This document shows positions 16,877-25,997 of a stretch of DNA of 64,000 nucleotides, in pieces. A program made the translations under genes and the position numbers. The notes beneath the pieces are model-generated. The model did no database searches. It saw nothing but the letters and a program-made list of their open reading frames with translations, and was not told where the DNA came from. The stretch's first letter is position 1, and each line of letters begins with the position of its first letter. Origin of the DNA: Helicobacter cetorum (lineage in GTDB: Bacteria > Campylobacterota > Campylobacteria > Campylobacterales > DZAY01); the NCBI GenBank assembly GCA_022729735.1, contig DZAY01000009.1:19156-83155 (forward strand). Reading direction: 5' to 3'.

Positions 16877-18037
16877 TTAAAAACTATAATTTATAAATGC
16901 TCTATATCCATCAAATCCACTATTTGAGAGTTTATCATTCACAAACAGTGCAACTCCACCAATGCTAAAATTATCAAATTCATAATTTAAAGCAATATCA
17001 AACTCTTCACTCTTAAACTCATCTGCCTTAAACTCTCCATAATAAAGACCAATTGATAAATCTTCTAATAACTCTTGTTCTACTCCTCCAGCAATCGCTT
17101 TTGAATTAGCTCCATTGTTTGGTGTAAGTTCATCAAAATATGAACTAAACATTGGAGCTCCACCAAAAGCCTCAATTAACTCTTCTCCATTTCCCTTATT
17201 ATAAGCTACTAATAAAGTTGTATCTGTCGCATTTATAAGCACTCCTGCACTTAACCCAAACATACTTGCATTTTGTTTTCCTAAAAGCTCATCTCCTACA
17301 CTTTTTTGCAATTGATATTGAATAGCTGTATTAAAAGTTATAGTTTCTAACTCTTTTTCATAACTTAAATCTGAATACAAGGCATTTGTAACATTTTCTA
17401 AATAGTAATCCCAAAGTGAAAAAGTCAAACCTTCAAAAACAGTATAATCAAAAGAAGCTCCATAAATAGAGTTTTTATCATTTACTCCAATTACACTCAT
17501 AATATCTACAAACTTTTTAGAATTAGCTTCATTTTCCCAACCAGACATTTTTGAAATATAAAATGCTCTAAGAGTTAAATTTTCTAATGCGACACTCTCA
17601 AAATATACACCTTCAAATGTATTTGGAACCATTCTAATATCATCAGAATTTAGCAAAGGTGTATCAAGCTCAAATCTTCCAAGCTTTAATTCACTATCCA
17701 TAAATTTAGCACTTATGAAACTCTCACCTAAAATTGTATAACCTTTACTATTTTCATCAAAAAAATCACCATTTTTATTGTCATTCATAAATGAATTTAT
17801 TGGATTTGATGTATAAAATGTAGCACCAACTCCAAACTCTTTTTTTGTATCACTTAAAAATCCTAACTTACCACCAATACTATAACCATCATCATCGCTA
17901 TTATCTTCATAACTATTAGATATAGCTCCAAATCTTAAGTTTCCACTAAGCTCACTATTTGAAAACATCTCTTCTAAATAGTTTGCTTGTGCAATTTGTG
18001 CAATTGCAATTAATGATAAGGTAAAAACTCTTTTCAT
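16877..18037 (-). CDS. Outer-membrane porin (OprD-like), first gene of the feo operon
   Basis: The 386-residue protein has a signal peptide (about 1-18, ending in QANYLEE). Alternating amphipathic strands follow through its length, and it ends in INYSF, the terminal Phe expected of a beta-barrel outer-membrane protein. The ELSGNLRFG start and the GRFELDTPLLNSDDIRMVPNTFEG region resemble the OprD-like porins of Campylobacterota. It is rich in Asp, Glu and Asn, which would favour cations. It sits nine bases ahead of feoA and behind a Fur-type palindrome, so it probably admits iron or an iron complex. That role is inferred from context only. Confidence 0.75.
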   Translation of the reverse strand: MKRVFTLSLIAIAQIAQANYLEEMFSNSELSGNLRFGAISNSYEDNSDDDGYSIGGKLGFLSDTKKEFGVGATFYTSNPINSFMNDNKNGDFFDENSKGYTILGESFISAKFMDSELKLGRFELDTPLLNSDDIRMVPNTFEGVYFESVALENLTLRAFYISKMSGWENEANSKKFVDIMSVIGVNDKNSIYGASFDYTVFEGLTFSLWDYYLENVTNALYSDLSYEKELETITFNTAIQYQLQKSVGDELLGKQNASMFGLSAGVLINATDTTLLVAYNKGNGEELIEAFGGAPMFSSYFDELTPNNGANSKAIAGGVEQELLEDLSIGLYYGEFKADEFKSEEFDIALNYEFDNFSIGGVALFVNDKLSNSGFDGYRAFINYSF

Positions 18038-18093
18038 ATTTAAACTCCAAAATATAATTTATGCAATGATATATTAAAAAAGCTTAAAATATA

Positions 18094-18110
18094 TTGATAA
18101 CTATTATCAA
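18094..18110 (-). promoter_or_regulatory. Fur-box-like palindrome upstream of the porin-feoAB operon
   Basis: TTGATAA-CTA-TTATCAA is a perfect 7-3-7 palindrome 57 bases before the porin start codon. GATAA/TTATC half-sites are the core of Fur boxes. The rest of the 324-base gap (18038-18361) is AT-rich and holds the promoters of both divergent units. Apart from the short leader frame at 18330 I see nothing else in it. Confidence 0.6.
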
Positions 18111-18329
18111 ATTTAAAAGTAAGTGATTAAAAAATAGGCTATTATTTGCATTCTAAGTTTAGTAATAGATTTTTTTAGTGTCTAGTTTTTATTGTTTTAA
18201 CTCTCAAATTTTATAATTCATAATTAATATTGAAAAAAAATATTTTTATTTATCAATACCTTAGGCATTTAAAAAAGTTATGATAAAATTCAAACAAATT
18301 TTAAAAAATAGTCTAAGGAATTAAAGAAA

Positions 18330-18365
18330 ATGCAAATATATTTTAACGATATTTTTAAGTTATGA
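18330..18365 (+). other. Possible 11-codon leader peptide overlapping the translocase-like gene start
   Basis: An ATG at 18330 opens an 11-codon frame whose TGA (18363-18365) overlaps the ATG of the next gene (ATGA). AAGGA lies about ten bases upstream of this ATG, whereas the next gene's own ATG has no clear ribosome site. Translation of the leader could therefore deliver ribosomes to it. Confidence 0.35.
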
Positions 18366-18820
18366 ATTTTGCATATAGAATATTAAATACATTTTCTTCT
18401 GTTGAGAGAGATGAAGCTTTACCACTTTTGCTACTATTTTTTCACTCATTTTTGAATGGAATATCTCTAATACTATTTGAAACAACTGCGAATACACTTT
18501 TTTTACTAAAATATAATACAGAAAGTTTGCCATATGTTTATATCTTTAGTGCAATATTTTCTGTTATTATAGGGTTTATATACTCAAAACTTGAACAAAA
18601 AAGCTCCGTTAGCTCATTTTTAAAATTTATGATTTTATTTATTTTATCTATTTATATCCTATTTTATTTAATTATAAAATTTACAGACTCAAAACTCTCT
18701 TTTATGTTTATTATGATTTTTAAAGATATTGTTTGGATGTTTGCTGGTATGGAGTTTGGATTGCTCATAGGATATATTTTTGATATTAGACAAAAGGCAA
18801 AAGATTGTTTGGACTTTTGA
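18362..18820 (+). pseudogene. ADP/ATP-translocase-like (MFS-type) membrane protein, N-terminal fragment before a frameshift
   Basis: These 152 codons encode the first membrane helices of a nucleotide-translocase-like (TLC/MFS) protein: DEALPLLLLFFHSFLNGISL, FSAIFSVIIGFIYSKLEQ and GMEFGLLIGYIFDIRQ. The frame then runs into an unrelated tail and a stop. The next frame continues the same protein without loss, so one base seems to be missing in or near the A-run at 18799-18802. With one more A the join would read ...KAKRLFGLLMSGE, which is the family's usual continuation. This may be a sequencing error, a true mutation or a -1 slip. Confidence 0.7.
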
Positions 18821-21111
18821 TGTCTGGAGAGGTAATAGCTGGAATTTTAGGTGGTTTATTGGCAGTTTTTTTAATAGATAAAGCCATCTTAAGTGCTATT
18901 GATTTATTGCTTGTTTCGATTTTTTTCTGTTTTGCCTCATACTTATTGCTAACAAAAATATTAGATAAATTTAAAACAAATTTTATAAATATCAACACAT
19001 TTGACGAAAGTGAAACAAATCAATCTACAAACTATTTTTCACTTTTAAAAAACAGCTACTATTTGCTATTTTTTGCACTCTCATTTATAGCTTTTTTTGT
19101 ATTTTATTTAATCGATTTTATCTTTTATTTCAAAGTAGAAGAGAAATTTCAATCAGAAAAAGAGTTGGCGACATTTTTTGCACTATTTTTTGCTGCACTA
19201 AATATAGTAAATCTCTTTTCAACACTTTTTTTATCTTCAAGGCTATTTCAAAAATTTGGCTTAACTGTAGGACTTATAGCAATTCCAATATTAGCAATCA
19301 TCGGAACAAGCTCCATGCTTTTACTCTTTTCGTTTTCATTACTATTTGGATTTTTAATACTTGTAGTAGTCAAGCTTTTACATGAAGCATTTGACTCATC
19401 TTTATTAACTCCTGCTTATAGAATAATCTATCAATCTATTTCAAAATCTCAAAGAGCTGTTGTTGTAAATTTTAGAGAAACTTTCGTTGAACCTATTGCT
19501 ATGGGTTGTGTTGGGGTGTTATTAATATTTTTAAGCTCATTTAATAATATCTCTATTGTTATGGTTTTTGTAGTTTTGCTATCTATTTTATGGCTATTTT
19601 TAGCTAAAAAATTAAAACAACAGTATGTAATTTCGCTAAATGGCTTTTTAAAAAACAGGCATATTTTGTCAGATAATTTAATACCTTTAAATGATATAGA
19701 TTTGAATTTCTTTTTAAATCTGCTTAAAAGCCCAAAAGAGATAGAGGTGATTTATGCAATAGAGACAATTTCAAAAATGAATTATGAAAAAATAGATGCT
19801 ATTTTAAAAGAACAAATTAATCATGAAAGCAAAAAAGTTAGAGTTGTTGTGTTAGATTGTATCGATAAAATGGAGTTATATTCATTTTTGCCATTAATTG
19901 AAAAAGCTTTGAAAGATGAAAAAGATATTGATGTTTTGACAAAATTAATAGAAATTTATTGCAAATTTTTAAAAACTCAAAGTGTTGAGATGATTAAAAA
20001 CTATCTATTTTCTGAAAATATAACTATTCAAGATAGCACAATTATCTCTATGATTAAATATGCTGGTATTGATGGAATATTGATTGCTGGAAAAATTTTA
20101 AATGATATTTTAAATGACCAAACAAAAGAGAGTCAAATTAGAGGTTTAAATATTGTAAATAAAATAAATATGCATGGATTTTATAGTGCTATTTTAAATG
20201 CTTTAAAAAGTGACAATTTTGAAATTAGAAAAATATCTTTAGAGATTGTAGGAAATTTGAAAATCATCAACATGATAGACTATTTAATAGAAAATTTAAC
20301 AAACTATCAGTATCGAAAAACATGTATAAATGCTCTTATTAAATTTGATATTTCAATTTATGATACATTAGTAGCACATTTTAAAAATTGCTCAATGGAG
20401 AAAAAAACAGCTATTATAAAGGTTTTTGCAAATATAAAAAGTGAAAAAACAGCAACATTTATATTAAATCAAATTGATAACAAACTACTATTTGACAAGA
20501 TACTAAAATCTCTATTTTCTGCAAATTTTCATACAGATAACAAAGAGTTGATTTTAAAATTATTAATTCAAAATGCTAAAGATATAGTTGTTTTGATACA
20601 GTTAGAAGATGTTATTGATAGCACTTTTTCAAATTCAAAAATTGTTTTACATGAACTCTTACATGAAAAAATGGAAAATATTTTTTATATTTTAAGCTTT
20701 ATCTATCCAAAAGATGTTATTAATAAACTGTTGTTTAGTTACAGAAATTTTTTAAATGATAAAAAAGCATATATTGTAGAGATTATTGACAATTTAGCAG
20801 ATAATCATTTTAAACCATTTGTTATAAATTTTATTGAAAATAATTTAGATAATAAAAGAGTTTTTGAATTAGCACATAAGTTTGATGTTGTTATAGATGA
20901 TTATAAATTTTATATCAAAGATATGTTACAAAAAAGAGAGTTTTTGGATATTTTGGCAATATCATTTTTATATGAAATTGGTAAAAGTGAAGATATATAC
21001 TTTTTAGATATTGCAAAAGAGTTGAGTTGTGATGAAAATTTGCTTTTAAAGGAGACAGCTTCATGGGCATATCTAAAACTAAAAGAGAAAAACAATGCTT
21101 TTAACAGTTGA
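18805..21111 (+). pseudogene. Translocase-like membrane protein with HEAT repeats, main part after the frameshift
   Basis: This fragment carries the remaining membrane helices (up to about residue 270 of the fragment) and then about 490 residues of helical pairs typical of HEAT-like repeats, such as ISKMNYEKIDAILKEQINHESKKVRVVVLDCI and SDNFEIRKISLEIVGNL. The same layout, a nucleotide-transporter-like membrane part plus HEAT repeats, is known in free-living bacteria, with no proven substrate. Its own start would have to be a TTG inside a helix, so it is almost certainly the continuation of the gene at 18362 (about 917 residues in all). It overlaps the cyclic-nucleotide-binding gene by 17 bases. 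Confidence 0.75.
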
Positions 21112-21520
21112 AAAGGTGATTATTTTAAGGGCAATAAATCTATTTTCTGAAATTTCTGAACATGATTTATTGAGTGTTGCTATGAATTTAGAGGAGGTTT
21201 CATTTGCAAATGGAGCTACGATTATAAATCAAGGAGATATTGGAACATCTATGTATATTATTGTAAATGGTTGTGTTGATGTTGAAGTAAATGGTGTTGT
21301 TGTAGCCACTCTTAACGAAAATGATGTTTTTGGTGAATTAGCAGCACTCGACCCAGAACCTAGAAGTGCTACTGTTAGAGCAAAAATCGAAACAATGCTT
21401 TTTAAAATAGACAACTCTATGCTTTATAATTTAATATTAGAGTATCCTAATGTAGCTCGTGGAATTATTCATATACTATGTCAGCGAATTCGAAATCACA
21501 ATGAAAAGAGTAAAAAATGA
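21095..21520 (+). CDS. Cyclic-nucleotide-binding domain protein
   Basis: This 141-residue protein is a single CRP-type nucleotide-binding domain without a DNA-binding part. INQGDIGTSMYIIVNGCVDVEVNG is the beta-roll. FGELAALDPEPRSATVRAKIETMLFKI is the phosphate-binding cassette, with the conserved Glu and Arg of cAMP/cGMP-binding sites. It overlaps the HEAT-repeat gene by 17 bases and the channel-like gene by four. It probably gates or regulates one of these membrane proteins in response to a nucleotide. Confidence 0.85.
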   Translation: MLLTVEKVIILRAINLFSEISEHDLLSVAMNLEEVSFANGATIINQGDIGTSMYIIVNGCVDVEVNGVVVATLNENDVFGELAALDPEPRSATVRAKIETMLFKIDNSMLYNLILEYPNVARGIIHILCQRIRNHNEKSKK

Positions 21521-22476
21521 GACTAAATAGAGTTTTGTTAATAGTTTTATCACTATTTCTGTTTTTAACAGTCGCAACTGCTAACAATGAACCCAATATA
21601 AAAGATAATGAGGTGAAAATTGGAATTTATATAAATGAAATTTCAAATTTTGTAATAAAAGATAATAGTTTAAAAATGGATTTTTATATATGGTTTTTAT
21701 GGATTGATGATAATTTGAAACCATATAAAACATTTGAAATAATGAATGGAACTATCGAAAGCCAAGGTGAAACAGAGGTAAAAAAAATAGGCAAATTCAA
21801 CTATGCTTGTAAAAGAATAAAAGCTAGAATGAGACATCTATTTGATGTCTCAAAATTTCCTTTAGATAAACATATACTAAAAATATCAATTGAAGATGCA
21901 ATTAATACATTAGAAGGATTTAAATATATAAGCGATAAAGACAATTCAAAATTAAATGATAATGTTTATATTCCAAGCTATAGTATAAGAGAGTACCAAT
22001 TTTACGAAACAACCAAAACATATAGTACAAATTATGGTGAATTTAATTTGCCAAAAAATAATGAATCTAGTTATTCAAGAGCTGTCTTTGAGGTTGAAAT
22101 ATATAGAGATGACTATTCATCATTTTTTAAAACATTTTGGGGATTTTTCGTAGCTATTTTGATTGCACTTGTATCATTTACAATCAGACCAGATATTGGA
22201 GCTAGATTTTCTTTAAGTGTTGGAGCAATATTTGCAACAGCTGCAATTGGAGCTATGATTAAAAACTATCTACCAGAAAGTGATGTTTGGACATTAGCAG
22301 ATAAAATAAATATGCTAACACTTTTTACAGTTTTTTTAATAATCTGTTTTTCTAGTTACTCGTTGAAGCTATTTAATGATGGAAAATTAGAACAGAGCAA
22401 ACTTGTAGATAAAATATCTATTCCAATTTTTACAATTTTCTACTCATTGATTGTCTATTATTTAGCAACTAATTGA
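21517..22476 (+). CDS. Pentameric ligand-gated ion channel (Cys-loop-type) homologue
   Basis: The 319-residue protein has a signal peptide (about 1-22) and an extracellular beta-domain of about 180 residues containing MDFYIWFLWIDDNL and LFDVSKFPLDKHILKISIE. The latter is the F-P-x-D landmark of the pentameric channels. Four C-terminal membrane helices follow (about 205-226, 230-250, 262-283, 300-317). The disulfide-forming cysteines of animal receptors are absent, as in bacterial members such as GLIC. No ligand can be predicted. It is the last gene of a three-gene operon with the translocase-like and nucleotide-binding genes. Confidence 0.75.
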   Translation: MRLNRVLLIVLSLFLFLTVATANNEPNIKDNEVKIGIYINEISNFVIKDNSLKMDFYIWFLWIDDNLKPYKTFEIMNGTIESQGETEVKKIGKFNYACKRIKARMRHLFDVSKFPLDKHILKISIEDAINTLEGFKYISDKDNSKLNDNVYIPSYSIREYQFYETTKTYSTNYGEFNLPKNNESSYSRAVFEVEIYRDDYSSFFKTFWGFFVAILIALVSFTIRPDIGARFSLSVGAIFATAAIGAMIKNYLPESDVWTLADKINMLTLFTVFLIICFSSYSLKLFNDGKLEQSKLVDKISIPIFTIFYSLIVYYLATN

Positions 22477-22617
22477 TTTAATCATTGGCATATATAATAG
22501 CTAACTTAGGTTTATAAAAAAATATAAAATAGGAGCTAAAGAACTATTTGAAAAGTTTTGATAAACAAATATAATTTTTGAGTTTCTAATTTTTTTAGAA
22601 TAGTTAAAATGTAAGTT

Positions 22618-22812
22618 TTATAATCTTTTATTTATAAGTTCTATATATTTATCTTCTTTTTCAATTCCAATATAGTTTCTATTATACTCTTTTGCTACCA
22701 CAACAGTTGTTCCACTTCCACAAAATGGGTCTAATACAGTATCTCCCTCATTTGAAAAACCTAAAATTATTCTCTTTAACATCTCTTTTGGCTTTTGTGT
22801 TCTTTTAATAAT
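22618..22812 (-). pseudogene. C-terminal remnant of a DNA methyltransferase
   Basis: On the minus strand a 64-codon frame reads RTQKPKEMLKRIILGFSNEG, then LDPFCGSGTT and NYIGIEKEDKYIELI, and ends in a stop. This is the TQKP segment and AdoMet-binding motif I of the Dam-like/N4-type (beta-class) DNA methyltransferases. A stop codon lies just upstream and no start or target-recognition part is present, so only the tail survives. It is next to the ABC-3C genes. The 22477-22617 stretch before it shows nothing recognisable. Confidence 0.85.
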
Positions 22813-22835
22813 TCATAATTAAAAATTGAAGTTAT

Positions 22836-24557
22836 TTAATTAAAACTTTCTCCAAACAGCCAATTTTTTTCATCTTTATCCGATAGAGTTAGTCTTATAC
22901 TATTCTTTATAATTTCTTTTTCATCTTCTGATAAAATATTTATTTCATTATTTTCATCAAGTATTTCATTTAGTGTATTGTCTCCAATATTTAGAAAGTA
23001 TTGAAAATTATCGCCTTTTGTAAGTTCTAAAATAATTTTGAAAATAGTTGATTTTTGTCTTCTATCCATTTCTGAAAATATACAACCATCATGTGCTAAA
23101 AATCCTAATAAATCTTTATTTAAAAGATACAATAATACATCATAGCAAAATACTTTTACCTCACCAACACCTTGAGAACCCTCTTTTGGTATATGGATAT
23201 TTATATTAAAAAGATATTTAGCAGTTGGTGCTTCATCAATTTTAAACGACCCTCCTTGATTATCATAAAATTGTTTTACTAAATTTCTAAATGTTTTTTG
23301 TATATATTCAATATGTTCATGATTTTTGTCAAGATATGAAATACTTGCTTGTTTTATTGTTGCATTTTTAACCTCTAAGTTACTTTTATCTTTTTTAAAC
23401 TCATTTAAAATATGTGCATATTTTTCTAAATCCTGCTTCTCTTTTTCCAAAGTTTTTATTCTATCTTTTAGTGTATCCCTTTCTTCTAATGCACCTTTAT
23501 TATTCAAATCTTTTAAAATATTGTCTCTTCTATTTGCAAGTGATTTCATCTCAATTTGTAGTTTTTCTATTTCAATTTTTAAATCTCTTATTTCTGCAGA
23601 TAACCTTTTTTTTCTATTATTGATTAAATTATTATGAAATTCTTGTGTTTGTTCTATTCTTTTTATAATTTTTTCTTCAAAAAAGAAATTTGCTTCATTA
23701 AAAAGTTCTTCAATTTTGTTAATATCAATATTTGTATTTTGTGAAGTTTCATAATTTAGTTCTTTTGTTTTTAACTTTTTAGAACTAAAGAATATTTTAT
23801 TTCTAAAATCATTAATTTCAGTAGTTAAACTATCTGCTTCTTGCTTTAATTTATCATAATTTTCAGCTATTATAAATTTCTCAATTTGTATATTTAACCT
23901 TTCTATCTCATCTTTAATATCATCTATATTTGTTTTATCTAATACTTTTTCATAATCTTCAACAGTTTTTTCTGCTTTTTTCAATTTAGCTATTTTATCT
24001 TTGATTTCATAACTTTGTTGAACTAGTGACATATCTATTCCAAGCAATGCTAAATTAGTATATTGTTGTTCATAATCTTCTATTGGTCGCCCTTGTTGTG
24101 ATAGAACATGACTATAGTAAATCATTCCATTATCACTACTATATCTTCTTGCAAAACAATTAAGCAATTGTTTAAAAGTTGGTTTTATTTCTTCTTTTCC
24201 TAAAAATATCTCATTTAATTTTTTAGGATAATTAGTTTTAACAATTTTTTCTTCATTTATATAATATTCACTCTGTGAAAAATCTTTTTTGATAGTATAT
24301 TCTTTATCGTTATGTAAGAATGTCAATTCAAAAGTTCCATAAGTTGATAAGTAATCTTCTAACTTTTTGTCACTTGCTGTTTTAAAGTTAGAACCAAACA
24401 TATAATGAATTAGAGATAAAGAGATACTTTTACCAATACCATTAATTGATTTTTTTTGTTCGGCTGTTAATTGAGAACCAACAACTATGTTCAAACCATT
24501 TTTAAAGTTAATAGTATGAAACTTTGGATTGTTAGATGTTAATTGTAATAATCTCAT
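22836..24557 (-). CDS. ABC-3C system ATPase (DUF2326, SMC-like)
   Basis: This 573-residue protein has an SMC/RecN-like ATPase split by a long coiled coil (about 190-400). The N-terminal INFKNGLNIVVGS and NGIGKSISLSLIHYMFG supply the Walker A region. The C-terminal half has VKVFCYDVLLYLL and FLAHDGCIFSEMDRRQ, the usual Walker B/D-loop zone of the DUF2326 (YydB-like) family. Such ATPases are one of three parts of the ABC-three-component (ABC-3C) defence systems predicted from genomics. It overlaps the middle-component gene by 26 bases, as expected of an obligate operon. Confidence 0.85.
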   Translation of the reverse strand: MRLLQLTSNNPKFHTINFKNGLNIVVGSQLTAEQKKSINGIGKSISLSLIHYMFGSNFKTASDKKLEDYLSTYGTFELTFLHNDKEYTIKKDFSQSEYYINEEKIVKTNYPKKLNEIFLGKEEIKPTFKQLLNCFARRYSSDNGMIYYSHVLSQQGRPIEDYEQQYTNLALLGIDMSLVQQSYEIKDKIAKLKKAEKTVEDYEKVLDKTNIDDIKDEIERLNIQIEKFIIAENYDKLKQEADSLTTEINDFRNKIFFSSKKLKTKELNYETSQNTNIDINKIEELFNEANFFFEEKIIKRIEQTQEFHNNLINNRKKRLSAEIRDLKIEIEKLQIEMKSLANRRDNILKDLNNKGALEERDTLKDRIKTLEKEKQDLEKYAHILNEFKKDKSNLEVKNATIKQASISYLDKNHEHIEYIQKTFRNLVKQFYDNQGGSFKIDEAPTAKYLFNINIHIPKEGSQGVGEVKVFCYDVLLYLLNKDLLGFLAHDGCIFSEMDRRQKSTIFKIILELTKGDNFQYFLNIGDNTLNEILDENNEINILSEDEKEIIKNSIRLTLSDKDEKNWLFGESFN

Positions 24558-24762
24558 TATCTTCCTTTACCTTGTCAATCATAAATAAAAAATCTAAACA
24601 CAAAATTAGTTTTTCTATGCTTATCTTTTTGTAATATCTACTATTAAATTCTTCTAATAAATCATCTAAATTTTTACTATCTTCTTTTAATATTCCTATA
24701 ACTATTGCAGATATTGATATTAAACTATCAACAGGCTGAATAACTTTTGTAGGCATAATCAT
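24532..24762 (-). CDS. ABC-3C system small middle component (MC6-like)
   Basis: The product is 76 residues, helical, and starts with MIMPTKVIQPVDSLISISAIVIGIL. That pattern recalls the small middle components, in particular type 6, of ABC-three-component systems. Placement between a SMEK gene and a DUF2326 ATPase, overlapping both, supports the assignment strongly. It is thought to bridge the ATPase and the effector. No catalytic motif is present. Confidence 0.75.
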   Translation of the reverse strand: MIMPTKVIQPVDSLISISAIVIGILKEDSKNLDDLLEEFNSRYYKKISIEKLILCLDFLFMIDKVKEDNEIITINI

Positions 24763-25748
24763 TGTTTTATTCCTACATCACATATTTCAAAAAAGAAAGA
24801 TATTATTATCCAACTAATAGAAGTAGAATTAAAATCTTTAATATCAATCTTATTTTCAAGTTCAATATATAAATTATTTATAATTTTATTAAAGTTTAAA
24901 TTATGATATTTTGATAGTTCATGTAGTTCTAACAAAGTTTTATCTTTTAATTCAGTTTTTGAAACTTTTGAAATTAGCGAATTATGTAAAATATTCTTAT
25001 ACATATCTTCAATAACCAAACTTCTTAATTCACTAAGTATATTATCTTCCTTATCAATATCGTTTATAAGAACAATATAATCTAACCCATCATAAATTTT
25101 ATTTTTTATTCTTGAATTTATATTATTTAATTCAAGTTTTACATTAGTATCAATACTTCCCAAATCATCATCATAAGTTGGTTTAATATTTGATTTATTT
25201 TGAATTAAATGCTTAAAGACTAAATTTAAAATTATTTCATCTGTATATTTTTCTTCAATACCAACAAAATATTTTCTATTTAATTCAACGAGTTTTTCCA
25301 AATCAAGATTGTTAATATCTCTAATCAAGTCTGTATAATCTAATAAAATATCTTTTAAAATAACACCATACTGTGTTTCTAATTCTATATCTTTTTGAGG
25401 GTTTGCTTTCTCAAGCAAATAAAAGATTTTGATTGTATATTCTTTATATTCTGGCTTATTCAATGCTTTTAATGTTTTTTCAATTTTTTCTTTTGTTCTT
25501 GTAGTTGTAATTTGATAAATTAGTTTATTTTTATTATCAATTAAATCAATACACGCAATATTTTTACTTTCAAAATTTGCATTTACCAAACTATATCCAT
25601 ATATAAAATTAAATATTTCCATAAAATAATTTTCTGCATGAATATTTAAACCATAATCATTAATTAATTGTCTTTGTTCAATGTCATATCGTGTAATTGC
25701 TAATGCCTTACTTATGCTATTAAATGCTTGTTGTCTTAATTCAATCAC
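24759..25748 (-). CDS. SMEK-domain protein, effector/sensor component of the ABC-3C system
   Basis: Residues 1-140 of 329 form a SMEK-type domain: NIHAENYFMEIFNFIYGYSLVNAN, then IACIDLIDNKNKLIYQITTT. This has the D...Q-I/V-T pattern of a restriction-endonuclease-like fold, so it may cut or bind nucleic acid. The rest is helical and unassigned. SMEK proteins are common first genes in ABC-3C loci. It overlaps the middle component by four bases. Confidence 0.78.
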   Translation of the reverse strand: MIELRQQAFNSISKALAITRYDIEQRQLINDYGLNIHAENYFMEIFNFIYGYSLVNANFESKNIACIDLIDNKNKLIYQITTTRTKEKIEKTLKALNKPEYKEYTIKIFYLLEKANPQKDIELETQYGVILKDILLDYTDLIRDINNLDLEKLVELNRKYFVGIEEKYTDEIILNLVFKHLIQNKSNIKPTYDDDLGSIDTNVKLELNNINSRIKNKIYDGLDYIVLINDIDKEDNILSELRSLVIEDMYKNILHNSLISKVSKTELKDKTLLELHELSKYHNLNFNKIINNLYIELENKIDIKDFNSTSISWIIISFFFEICDVGIKQ

Positions 25749-25763
25749 AAAAATACCTTTCCA

Positions 25764-25997
25764 TTAATTTATTCCATAACAATTTTCACATTGATAATAT
25801 TTTTTGCCATATTGACTGCTATAAAATCTATAAGTTTTACTTTTGCAATAGATACACTCTTCTTGATAAGTTAAACATTGTTTTCTATTTACTAACTTTG
25901 GAAAATAGTATTCAAACACATTAAATATTCTTTTTATTAATTTGCCATTTTCTAAATCATTTAAAGTTTTATTACTAAATAATCTATCTTTTTTCAT
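25764..25997 (-). CDS. Small zinc-ribbon protein of the defence island
   Basis: The 77-residue protein ends in ECIYCKSKTYRFYSSQYGKKY followed by QCENC: two CxxC pairs about 20 residues apart, a zinc ribbon. The N-terminal half is basic and helical. I do not recognise a family. Its start overlaps the end of the PLD-type gene by 14 bases and it lies 16 bases from the SMEK gene, so it may be an extra ABC-3C component or the tail of a broken nuclease gene. Confidence 0.5.
   Translation of the reverse strand: MKKDRLFSNKTLNDLENGKLIKRIFNVFEYYFPKLVNRKQCLTYQEECIYCKSKTYRFYSSQYGKKYYQCENCYGIN

Noticed and set aside
18213..18235. AT-rich text similar to 22806-22830 (shared TAATTCATAATTAA)
   Set aside because: Considered as an attachment or recombination repeat at the defence-island edge. 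It is too short and too AT-rich in this genome to be meaningful.
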